Assembly (NCBI GenBank): GCA_024710905.1
Contig: JANJTV010000030.1
Location: 1-59,929, forward strand
DNA length: 59,929 bases
Direction of reading: 5' to 3'
From: Anaerolineales bacterium
Lineage (GTDB): Bacteria; Chloroflexota; Anaerolineae; Anaerolineales; Villigracilaceae
The position numbers and the translations under genes are program-made. Shown here piece by piece: positions 53,705 through 59,929 of this stretch (position 1 is the stretch's first letter; each line of letters starts with the position of its first letter). Below the pieces are notes generated by a model. That model was not told the origin of the DNA. It searched no databases and saw only the letters and a program-made list of their open reading frames with translations.

Positions 53705-56479
53705 CTACTCCTCTATTTCCTGTTGGCGATTTGCGCGGCGGGCCTGCAAATTGCTTAATATCGCCCAGGCTGCTCCAACCACAATCATCAACTCCGAGAT
53801 CATCAGGGCAACCGCGTACGTATCCCAATACTGGCGGGCGCGGCCTACACGCTGGTTAGCGGTTTCATAGGCCAGGCCGCCTGAAAGGCCAGTCAGCAGA
53901 CCTTGAATTTGGCGTGAGTCAAAATAGGGACGGATCATCGGTTCGGCCTGAGCGCTGACCGCCATCAACATGGACTGATCAACCAGTTTCGGCCCGGCCT
54001 GCTCCACCCACAATCGGGCATCATCCGGGCTGTCGCTTAAGACAATTACCGCAGAAAACCCGGCCAACGATCGATCTGCAAAAACCACAATGCCTGAAGG
54101 GCCGCCGGGCAGGTAGCCCAAATCATTATACAAAGCGCCCGCCAGGACTCGTCGGGCCATCAATGAACCCGTCGGGGAAGTAGAGACGACTGAAAGATTG
54201 GCATTCCGCGCTAGTAAATGGTTGGCAATTGGTGCGGCCAAATTCTCCATTTCTCCCGCTGAACCAGGCTGATAATCAAAAACCAATAATACCGAAGCTG
54301 CCTCTGGCAGGGCATTGACGCTATTGAGGAACAAGACGGCATCATCACCCAACGCCGGGGCAGGCATGCTCATCCCACCGAACAACGCGGCCAGCAAAGT
54401 TACCAGCACCAATACCGCCGCAACGCCGAGACGAAGTGGACGCAGAACACTGGTGGCTGCATCCCTGGGCGGCACAGGTTGTGGCTCGTTTTCCATGGTG
54501 ATCAATTCATCCAGTAACGCCGACTGAGCCTGCTGGGTTTCATCCGCCTGTAATTTGATCGAGTAAGCCCGCGGCTTCTGCACAGCCAACATACCCTGCC
54601 GCACAGGTAGCACATTTTGCAGCCCGGCCAGCGGGCCTTGCTGCTCCACAACCCCTTCCTCATCATCCAGGCCAGATTGTGACATGGCAGATTCCACCGG
54701 GCGCATCGCCTGTACCCACGAAGGCAGGCTACCCGGGGAAATGTCATCGCCTGATGCAGGTTGTTCATTTGCCTGTGCCTGCGCTTCCTGAGGCGTGAAA
54801 CTGGAGAGCCAGTCAGGCATCTCGCCCATTGGCAAGGCTTCTTCTGAGCCGGCTTGGGCCGGGTCGGCAGAATCAAAATCTGGCAGGGAAAGGTTTTCTT
54901 CCGCGGCCGGTTCGGAGGAAAAATCTTTCAGCCAATTGAGCGACCCTGCATCAGCAGGAGCAGGCTCACCCGGGGTGTCTCCCGTTGTTTCAGCGGAGGG
55001 CAACCAGGCCGGTTCAGATTCCGCCGGGCTTTCCTGTACAGACTGGGCTTCCGGCTCAGCAGGGAAAGAATCCGATGCCATTGCAGCCCCGGCAGCCGTC
55101 GCGGCTGGCCCCACCCCAGCAAGCCAATCCGGCGTTTCTTCTTCAGAGGATAATGTCCCCGTGCCGAGGGTACCTGTCCCAAACGGCTTGGCAGACTGTA
55201 GCGTTTCATCCTGGCTGCTGGCAGGTGTGGCCGGTTCATCTTGCAGTCCGGCCAGCCAATCAGGCATGCCCTCCTGCGCGTCGCCTATGGCCAGGGGAGT
55301 TGTTTCTGACGGTTCGAGCATCAGGCCCGCCCCCTCAGTGGAGGGGGCAGGGGTACCAACCGTAGTTGCCGGGGATTCTTCCTGCAAGCCTGAGAGCCAG
55401 TCCGGCATGCTGTCATCGGATGTTTCAGGCGCAGGAGCCGGGGTTTCAGCAGGCTGGTCGCCAAGGCTCATCAGCCAGTCTGTATTGTCTCCCGCTGCCA
55501 GGTCAGGGGTTTCCTCCACCGCAGCAGAGGGGGTGGCTGATTCGTCTTGCAGCCCGGAGAGCCAATCTGGCAGGTCTGTCTCACCGCCAGATTGGGACAT
55601 ATCGGTTGTCACGGGAGCAGGCTCGGGGGAGCCTGCCAGGGGGTCATCTTGGCCAAGACTGGCCAGCCAGTCCGGGGAGTCATCCGCCTGGGCAGGCTGG
55701 ACCTGCGGTGTTTCAGCCATTGCCTGCGGGAGGGAGGCAGATGAGTCATTGGACAGGTCAGCCAGCCAATCCGGGGCATCACCCTGCCCGCCAATTACGG
55801 GGGTATCAGGCTCCGGGTGGGAAGGCTGCTGGATTGGGGCTTCCTGCTCAGACTTAAGCGCCTGGAGCCAATCCGGGCTTTCCAAGGGTTCCGGTTCACC
55901 AAAGGGGTCAGCCTCGGGCTGTTGTTGTTCAGCGGACTGTTCGGTAAAACCGTCCCAATTGATGGGGTCAGTCTCTTCGGACGCCGGTTCGAGTGATGTG
56001 GGCTCATTGGTCACTGGCGCGGCAGGCAGGTCTGATTGCAGGCCTGCCATCCAATCCGGCAGGGAATCGTCGTCACTGGAGGCTGTCTGCATCAGCCCGG
56101 CAAGCAGGTCTTGCGGTTCATCCGATTGGGCAGGCTGGTCCGGGGTATGTTTCAGGAAGTCTGGCAGGTCGCTCGAAGAATCAAGCGGGGAATGATCATT
56201 TTCAGTATCGCCCGGCAGGTCGAAGTTAAAACCGGGCGTGTCGGCAGAGTCTTCGTCGGGAGTGAAGGTATCGCCACCGGCCGCTTCTTCGCGGGCATCG
56301 CGCAGCCAGCCCGGCAAGGTACGCTCCAACTCACCGGTATTTTTGGGGGTCGGTATTTCACCGGGCTTGATCGGGTCCAGCGGGGCAGTCAGGGGTTTCA
56401 GGCGCGCGCCGCAATGCTGGCAGGATTCCAGTTCTTCCAGATTCATCTTGGGGCACATCGGGCAACGGACTTCGGCCAT
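53705..56479 (-). CDS. Zinc-ribbon protein with array of DWL motifs and membrane anchor (924 aa)
   Basis: The N-terminus is a zinc ribbon (CPMCPKMN, then CQHCGARL). Residues about 40-640 are acidic and Pro/Ser/Glu-rich and carry about 14 copies of a short motif of the form (L/M/S/T)PDWLxxL: examples are LPDWMAGLQ, SPDWLQALK, APDWLADLS, SPDWLASLG, LPDWLSGLQ, MPDWLAGLQ and LPSWVQAMR. A helix near 700-720 crosses the membrane, followed by a folded domain of about 180 residues (VLLVFDYQPGSAGEMENLAA, LARNANLSVVSTS) and a second helix before the basic C-terminus. The motif array looks like a docking string for many copies of one partner. Its start codon overlaps the stop of the preceding gene by one base (TAATG), so it is translationally coupled. 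Confidence 0.85.
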   Translation of the reverse strand: MAEVRCPMCPKMNLEELESCQHCGARLKPLTAPLDPIKPGEIPTPKNTGELERTLPGWLRDAREEAAGGDTFTPDEDSADTPGFNFDLPGDTENDHSPLDSSSDLPDFLKHTPDQPAQSDEPQDLLAGLMQTASSDDDSLPDWMAGLQSDLPAAPVTNEPTSLEPASEETDPINWDGFTEQSAEQQQPEADPFGEPEPLESPDWLQALKSEQEAPIQQPSHPEPDTPVIGGQGDAPDWLADLSNDSSASLPQAMAETPQVQPAQADDSPDWLASLGQDDPLAGSPEPAPVTTDMSQSGGETDLPDWLSGLQDESATPSAAVEETPDLAAGDNTDWLMSLGDQPAETPAPAPETSDDSMPDWLSGLQEESPATTVGTPAPSTEGAGLMLEPSETTPLAIGDAQEGMPDWLAGLQDEPATPASSQDETLQSAKPFGTGTLGTGTLSSEEETPDWLAGVGPAATAAGAAMASDSFPAEPEAQSVQESPAESEPAWLPSAETTGDTPGEPAPADAGSLNWLKDFSSEPAAEENLSLPDFDSADPAQAGSEEALPMGEMPDWLSSFTPQEAQAQANEQPASGDDISPGSLPSWVQAMRPVESAMSQSGLDDEEGVVEQQGPLAGLQNVLPVRQGMLAVQKPRAYSIKLQADETQQAQSALLDELITMENEPQPVPPRDAATSVLRPLRLGVAAVLVLVTLLAALFGGMSMPAPALGDDAVLFLNSVNALPEAASVLLVFDYQPGSAGEMENLAAPIANHLLARNANLSVVSTSPTGSLMARRVLAGALYNDLGYLPGGPSGIVVFADRSLAGFSAVIVLSDSPDDARLWVEQAGPKLVDQSMLMAVSAQAEPMIRPYFDSRQIQGLLTGLSGGLAYETANQRVGRARQYWDTYAVALMISELMIVVGAAWAILSNLQARRANRQQEIEE

Positions 56480-57108
56480 TATTTACCCCCAAATGGCCGG
56501 TCTGCGCCAAACAGGATGCGCAGGCCCGTGGTCAGGATGCCCAAGGAAACACCGATTAGGATGCCGCGCGCACCGCCTGTGGCCAGCACCTGGGTAACGT
56601 ACGCACGCAAATCGGAGACGATGGGCAGGTAGCCGACAAAAGGCCAAGGCGCAAGGCCCAGCAGGATAAACAGGGCGGTGCCGAGAAAGATAATAGAAGC
56701 CAGTTCCAGCCGTTGGCGCAACAAACGAATGCTGGCTGCAACCAGGGTAACCGCCAGCACAGCCATCAGACTGACCTCGACCGGCACAAGGATGCCATTC
56801 AGCAGTACTTGCTGGAGCGGGTCAAGGCCAGGGACAAGGCCCAGGACCAGCGCAATCAGCATGAAGACCAGTACAAGCAGGCTGTATAACGCGCCAGGGG
56901 CGCGAGTGCGAATTTTTTGCAGGTGAACAGAAAACAGGTTGGCCAGGCCGACCAATACAGCCACCCCGGCCAGCAAGACAGCCCAATTGATAAGTAGAAT
57001 CCGCAACCCGGAAAGGGCCGGGATGGGCAGCAGCGTTCCCAGCAAAACCAGTACCCCGGCGCTAATGGCGATGATGGTATTTGCTATGGCGCCAATTCGC
57101 TTGATCAT
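56479..57108 (-). CDS. Membrane protein of the MutL-like cluster, unknown function
   Basis: 209 residues with six hydrophobic helices, grouped as two pairs and two further helices, and short loops (LLPIPALSG, FSVHLQKIRTRAPG). No motif is recognised. The stop TAA shares its last base with the ATG of the DWL protein, and the start overlaps the preceding stop by four bases (ATGA), so all three are tightly coupled. It is probably a structural part of the membrane complex of this cluster. Confidence 0.78.
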   Translation of the reverse strand: MIKRIGAIANTIIAISAGVLVLLGTLLPIPALSGLRILLINWAVLLAGVAVLVGLANLFSVHLQKIRTRAPGALYSLLVLVFMLIALVLGLVPGLDPLQQVLLNGILVPVEVSLMAVLAVTLVAASIRLLRQRLELASIIFLGTALFILLGLAPWPFVGYLPIVSDLRAYVTQVLATGGARGILIGVSLGILTTGLRILFGADRPFGGK

Positions 57109-57848
57109 AACAGCCCCAGGAATTTAATCGCTGCGCCAACCAGGATTGCCAGGATGACCAGCCAGCGCAAGACATCTTGCACACGCAAACTGGCAGCATG
57201 GAAGGCCCCGGCCTGCGAGTACGCGCCAGCCGCAAAAAGTTCCTCCCCGACCAGCGGAGCAGGTGAGACAGCGTAGAGCACCGCCTGTGCCGGGAGCTGG
57301 CTGCTGGCCGCCACAAATGCGGCTCCCTGGCGCTCGGCAGCCTCGGTCAGGAGGGCAATCTCCGGGCCATACTCCCCCACCAACACTGCGGAGGAAACCT
57401 GTTCATCACGTAGGGAGGGCATGACCCCGGCGGCATAGGAAAAGGGAGTAAGACCGGCCAGGCGGCCATTGTTCCGCTCAAAGGGAATGTCGCCTGCTAC
57501 GCTTTCATGGGCAGCGCGCAAGGTTTCCTGCGAGGCCAGGTTAAGCAGGCCATCGCCAGTGGTCGCCACAGGCGGACGGTCACTCAGGGAAGTAATTTCG
57601 CCCAGTTTTCGCAACAAACTCAGCCCGGCAAAGGCTGCCGCGCCAATGGCGGTTAACAAGCTGCCACGCCCCAGTGAAACATGCAGGCGTGTACCATCTT
57701 CCACCACTAGGCCAATCACCCGTTGTACGCGTGTAAAACCAGGAATATTTCGAAAATGAAAGGGGAAACGTTGTGCCAGCAGGCTGAATAAACCCAGCAT
57801 CACAGCTGAAAAGGCGATAATTCCCAGGGCAATTAATTCAGTCAACAT
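57105..57848 (-). CDS. Membrane protein of the MutL-like cluster, unknown function
   Basis: 247 residues. Two helices bracket the N-terminus (about 5-28 and 62-80) and one the C-terminus (about 225-246). Between lies a soluble domain of about 140 residues (VAGDIPFERNNGRLAGLTPF, split here for length, and VGEYGPEIALLTEAAERQGA) with a strand-helix layout. No family match is made. It overlaps the gene before it by seven bases and the gene after it by four, so it is co-translated with both. The soluble part may face outside or inside; topology is not decided. Confidence 0.77.
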   Translation of the reverse strand: MLTELIALGIIAFSAVMLGLFSLLAQRFPFHFRNIPGFTRVQRVIGLVVEDGTRLHVSLGRGSLLTAIGAAAFAGLSLLRKLGEITSLSDRPPVATTGDGLLNLASQETLRAAHESVAGDIPFERNNGRLAGLTPFSYAAGVMPSLRDEQVSSAVLVGEYGPEIALLTEAAERQGAAFVAASSQLPAQAVLYAVSPAPLVGEELFAAGAYSQAGAFHAASLRVQDVLRWLVILAILVGAAIKFLGLL

Positions 57849-58096
57849 CGGCGGGTTTGTCCTCGCAGGATCTCAGCCAGGGCTTGTGTTTGGTCGGGGT
57901 CATCAAGGGTGGCGGCCAACTCTTGTACGCCGTAACGCTGATTCTCGGAAAAGAATGGTTCCCCGGCATGCAGAAGTTGCGCAGTAATAACATGCAGCGG
58001 CCCGGCGGCTTCCAACCACCAGGCAGCCAACCCGCCCATCCCACGTTTTTGCAGGAATTCAGCCCACCCCGGCCATAGATCTCGGGCAGATTTCAT
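57842..58096 (-). CDS. Small hypothetical protein heading the MutL-like cluster
   Basis: About 85 residues from the ATG at 58096; an ATG at 58114 would add six residues but overlaps the -10-like TATACT eight bases before 58096. There is no ribosome site, so a leaderless or nearly leaderless mRNA is likely. The sequence has a Trp-rich helix (DLWPGWAEFLQ, AAWWLEAAGPL) and a charged end. No family is recognised. It is the first gene of the eight-gene minus-strand cluster and overlaps the next by seven bases. It could be a small regulatory or membrane-peripheral subunit. Confidence 0.6.
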   Translation of the reverse strand: MKSARDLWPGWAEFLQKRGMGGLAAWWLEAAGPLHVITAQLLHAGEPFFSENQRYGVQELAATLDDPDQTQALAEILRGQTRRC

Positions 58097-58153
58097 ATAA
58101 CCAAAGTATAGCATAAGACATAGAACAAGCGTTATATTCTATATTACGCCTGC

Positions 58154-58181
58154 ATGACAGCCCGCCCACTCATGCTATAAT
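58154..58181 (+). promoter_or_regulatory. Promoter of tRNA-Arg
   Basis: ATGACA (58154-58159), a 16-base spacer and TATAAT (58176-58181) place the start about ten bases after the -10, next to the first base of the tRNA at 58191. Confidence 0.6.
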
Positions 58182-58190
58182 TTGCCCTGC

Positions 58191-58262
58191 GCCCCAATAG
58201 TTCAATGGACAGAACAAGGCACTCCTAAGGCTTAGATGTAGGTTCGATTCCTACTTGGGGCA
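58191..58262 (+). tRNA. tRNA-Arg (anticodon CCT)
   Basis: A full cloverleaf folds: acceptor GCCCCAA with TTGGGGC, D stem GTTC/GAAC, T stem GTAGG/CCTAC with loop TTCGATT, discriminator A. The anticodon loop CTCCTAA gives CCT, reading AGG (Arg). The last anticodon-stem pair is A-G (mismatch next to the loop) and the second is G-T, so the stem is weaker than usual. CCA is not encoded. A promoter lies just upstream; hairpins follow from 58338. Confidence 0.88.
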
Positions 58263-58337
58263 CTTTTATAATGTTTTTCTAATGCTTTCTTTATATTTTC
58301 CTCTTGAAATAGCGCTGAAATAGTAGTAATATAGCGT

Positions 58338-58382
58338 TGACTGATGTCAGGGTGCCCCCCTCACCCTGGCATCAGTCATTTT
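58338..58382 (+). terminator. Long hairpin with T run downstream of tRNA-Arg
   Basis: A 17-bp stem (58338-58354 with 58362-58378, one T-G wobble) around a C-rich loop is followed by TTTT. It lies 75 bases after the tRNA and probably ends that transcript; the tract between has short T runs but no gene. Confidence 0.7.
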
Positions 58383-58391
58383 AAGCGGAAG

Positions 58392-58419
58392 AACGCCCCG
58401 GGTGAGCCCGAGGCGTTTT
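58392..58419. terminator. GC-rich hairpin, terminator of the class V aminotransferase gene
   Basis: AACGCC (58392-58397) pairs with GGCGTT (58412-58417), continued inside by CGGG/CCCG. It is followed by TT on the plus strand and lies just after the stop of the minus-strand gene ending at 58425. Confidence 0.6.
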
Positions 58420-58424
58420 GTCAT

Positions 58425-59687
58425 TTAACCGGCAGCGATCTGTCGCAGGACATCCCCCAACCGGGCAACTTCATCCATTGTGTTGTAGTGGGCTGCGCCC
58501 ACCCGCACCATGCCGCCATCCTGCTCCACGCCCAATCGTTCAGTCACAGACAAGGCATAATAATTTCCATCCCAGACATAGATGCCTGCATCGCCAAGGT
58601 CTTCAGCCACCTGGCGCGGATGCCTGCCCCGCATGCGGAAGGAAATTGTCGGTACGCGCTGGTCGAGGCGCTTCAGGTCTGCCAGCCCGAACAGTTGCAG
58701 GCCGGGAATGTCTTGCAGGGTTTCGATCAGGGCGCGTGATAACTCGAATTCATACGCGCGAATGGCAGTCAGGGCTTGCTTAAGCGCCTTGCGGCGGCCG
58801 GTATAGCCATCCTCGGACAACCCCTCAGCGTATTCGCCGCCAAATTCGGCGGCCAGCCACTCGAAGTATTCCAGCGCGCCCAACACCCCCGCAATGCCCT
58901 CATGATTCTGGGTGCCGGTCTCGAATCGTCCGGGCAGTTCATTACTGGCCGGGCGAACCTTGTAGGCGTTCAGTTCATTGAGCAGATCGTACTTCCCGTA
59001 CAGGATGCCGGCATGCGGGCCAAAAAACTTATAGGAAGAACAAACCAGGAAATCTGCATCCAGGTGCTGGACATCAATCGGGCCGTGCGGGGCATATTGC
59101 ACCGCATCGATGTAAGTCAGGGCCCCGGCTTCGTGGGACAGGTTAACCAGTTTGCGCACCGGATTGACGGTCCCCACCGCGTTGCTGGCGTAGCCAAAAG
59201 CAGCGATTTTGGGTTTTTTCTCCAGCGCCTGCTGGAAGCTTTCCAGGCTCAGGGTGCAATCTTCAACATCAAAATCAACCCAGGCCACCTGGCAACCCCG
59301 GTCTTCAGCCAGGAGCAGCCAGGGTGCAACATTGGCATCATGGTCAAGACGGGTGACGAGTAATGTATCGCCCGGGTTGAGCAGTTTTGCCAATGAACGG
59401 GTCATATGGAAGGTCAGTGTGGTCATATTGTTGCCGAAGACAATCTCCTCCGGCCGGGCCGCGTTGAGCAGGTCAGCCATGGCGGCATGCGCTTCGTCGA
59501 GGATATCGTCAGACTGGCGACTAGTCAGGAAAGCCCCGCCATGGTTGGCGTTGCATTCCACCAGGTATTTCTGCATGCGCTCCAGGCTGTGGCGGGCGAT
59601 CTGGGTGCCGCCGGGGTTATCAAAAAATACATCTTCGCGGTGCAAGGCGGGGAATTCGGCGCGAATGGTGGTCAGGTTCAGGCTCAT
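58425..59687 (-). CDS. Class V aminotransferase, cysteine-desulfurase-like (lacks catalytic Cys)
   Basis: 420 residues; the ATG has AAGGAG nine bases upstream. The PLP lysine lies in CSSYKFFGPHAG (K220), with the supporting aspartate in TYIDAVQYAP (D194) and the histidine in RLDHDANV. The fold matches the cysteine desulfurase-like group of class V enzymes. The place of the catalytic cysteine (C-terminal loop) has none: all four cysteines are before residue 220, and the region around YVWDGNYYALSV lacks one. It is therefore unlikely to deliver sulfur by a persulfide and may act as another PLP lyase or aminotransferase. It is beside mobA on the same strand, where a sulfur-donor role would otherwise be expected. 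Confidence 0.88.
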   Translation of the reverse strand: MSLNLTTIRAEFPALHREDVFFDNPGGTQIARHSLERMQKYLVECNANHGGAFLTSRQSDDILDEAHAAMADLLNAARPEEIVFGNNMTTLTFHMTRSLAKLLNPGDTLLVTRLDHDANVAPWLLLAEDRGCQVAWVDFDVEDCTLSLESFQQALEKKPKIAAFGYASNAVGTVNPVRKLVNLSHEAGALTYIDAVQYAPHGPIDVQHLDADFLVCSSYKFFGPHAGILYGKYDLLNELNAYKVRPASNELPGRFETGTQNHEGIAGVLGALEYFEWLAAEFGGEYAEGLSEDGYTGRRKALKQALTAIRAYEFELSRALIETLQDIPGLQLFGLADLKRLDQRVPTISFRMRGRHPRQVAEDLGDAGIYVWDGNYYALSVTERLGVEQDGGMVRVGAAHYNTMDEVARLGDVLRQIAAG

Positions 59688-59752
59688 GGCTGGACTCCTT
59701 CTAGGGATTTGAAATCAAAGAGCTGGGGCTGTATACTGAAATTGTACATCCA

Positions 59753-59929
59753 TCATAACGACAGACGGCGGGCGGTCTGCTCGGCTGCAGCAAACTCATC
59801 GGGTGTGTTCAAGTTCTGGAACGCCAGGCCATGCGGGTCATATTTCGCCAGTTCGCCTTCCCCAACTGCCACAACGTTGACTCGCTCAAACCAGGAGATC
59901 AGCCGCAAGCGCTTCTCTTGCAGGGATGT
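59753..59929 (-). CDS. mobA: Molybdenum cofactor guanylyltransferase, C-terminal part (cut by window edge)
   Basis: 58 codons and a stop are in frame to the right edge. The segment AKYDPHGLAFQNLNTPDEFAAAEQ (quoted in parts: YDPHGLAFQNLNTP, DEFAAAEQ) matches the MobA C-terminus, where an N-x-N-T-P-E/D motif closes the GTP site. MobA joins GMP to molybdopterin to make the guanine dinucleotide cofactor of DMSO-reductase family enzymes. Only the end is visible, so the gene cannot be judged whole. It would be transcribed toward the class V aminotransferase, 65 bases away. Confidence 0.75.
   Translation of the reverse strand, partial: TSLQEKRLRLISWFERVNVVAVGEGELAKYDPHGLAFQNLNTPDEFAAAEQTARRLSL

Noticed and set aside
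54795..56195. 466-residue plus-strand reading frame
   Set aside because: It is the mirror of the repetitive DWL protein gene; its Ser/Gly-rich repeats reflect that repetition and it has no ribosome site.

Overview
The window looks like chromosomal DNA of a member of the Chloroflexota, most likely class Anaerolineae. This is inferred from gene content, not from a marker search. The supporting features are many TPR proteins and a Ser/Thr kinase, lipoproteins and membrane proteins with Pro/Thr-rich linkers and SH3b domains, a MutL-like (GlmL-type) ASKHA protein inside a cluster of uncharacterised membrane proteins, YeeE/YedE transporters beside multiheme cytochromes, and several promoters that seem to give leaderless mRNAs. 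I see no intact insertion sequence, prophage or CRISPR array. Housekeeping genes are polA, gyrB, plsY, a phosphohexomutase, the 3' end of mobA and one tRNA-Arg.

Layout. 1-6070 (minus): an operon of a Ser/Thr kinase with TPRs, a membrane TPR protein and a second TPR protein cut by the left edge. 6208-10556 (plus, divergent): a stand-alone Clp-N-like protein and an unusual giant protease that joins a Clp-N domain, a ClpB-type AAA+ module, a receiver-like domain and an FtsH-type AAA+/M41 peptidase in one soluble chain. 10706-15527: small membrane proteins, then an operon of two lipoproteins with nearly identical four-cysteine tails and a thioredoxin-VKOR disulfide-forming enzyme. 15591-22813: an XRE-cupin regulator divergent from an ArsR - octaheme cytochrome - heptaheme/cytochrome b - YeeE - YeeE-rhodanese operon, read as a sulfur oxyanion respiration and uptake system. 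22863-28877 (minus): a TPR protein, a beta-propeller lipoprotein and a double-TIR membrane protein. 28917-33469 (minus): polA and a receiver-like/roadblock-like protein ending in a domesticated, catalytically dead IS200/IS605 (Y1) transposase domain. 33618-36140: an MBL-fold hydrolase, plsY and a membrane protein. 36224-44404 (plus): a membrane protein, gyrB, a large GAF histidine kinase and a FIST sensor protein. 44447-47802: a HAD protein, a DUF389-like membrane protein with SH3b, and a phosphohexomutase. 47966-49485: a second XRE-cupin / multiheme cytochrome / ArsR module. 49562-58096 (minus): an eight-gene cluster around the MutL-like protein, with a zinc-ribbon protein carrying an array of DWL motifs. 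58191-59929: tRNA-Arg(CCT), a class V aminotransferase-like protein and the mobA 3' end.

How the parts may work together. The left 10.5 kb reads as a signalling-plus-proteolysis island. The VKOR operon probably oxidises the cysteine tails of its own lipoproteins. The two XRE-cupin/ArsR/cytochrome modules probably control related anaerobic respiratory branches, and sites of the form TGTGA-N6-TCACA suggest a Crp/FNR-type regulator acting on several of these promoters. The strongest candidates for something undescribed are the Clp/receiver/FtsH fusion, the domesticated Y1 transposase domain beside a REP-like palindrome, and the twin Cys-tail lipoproteins encoded with their own oxidase.
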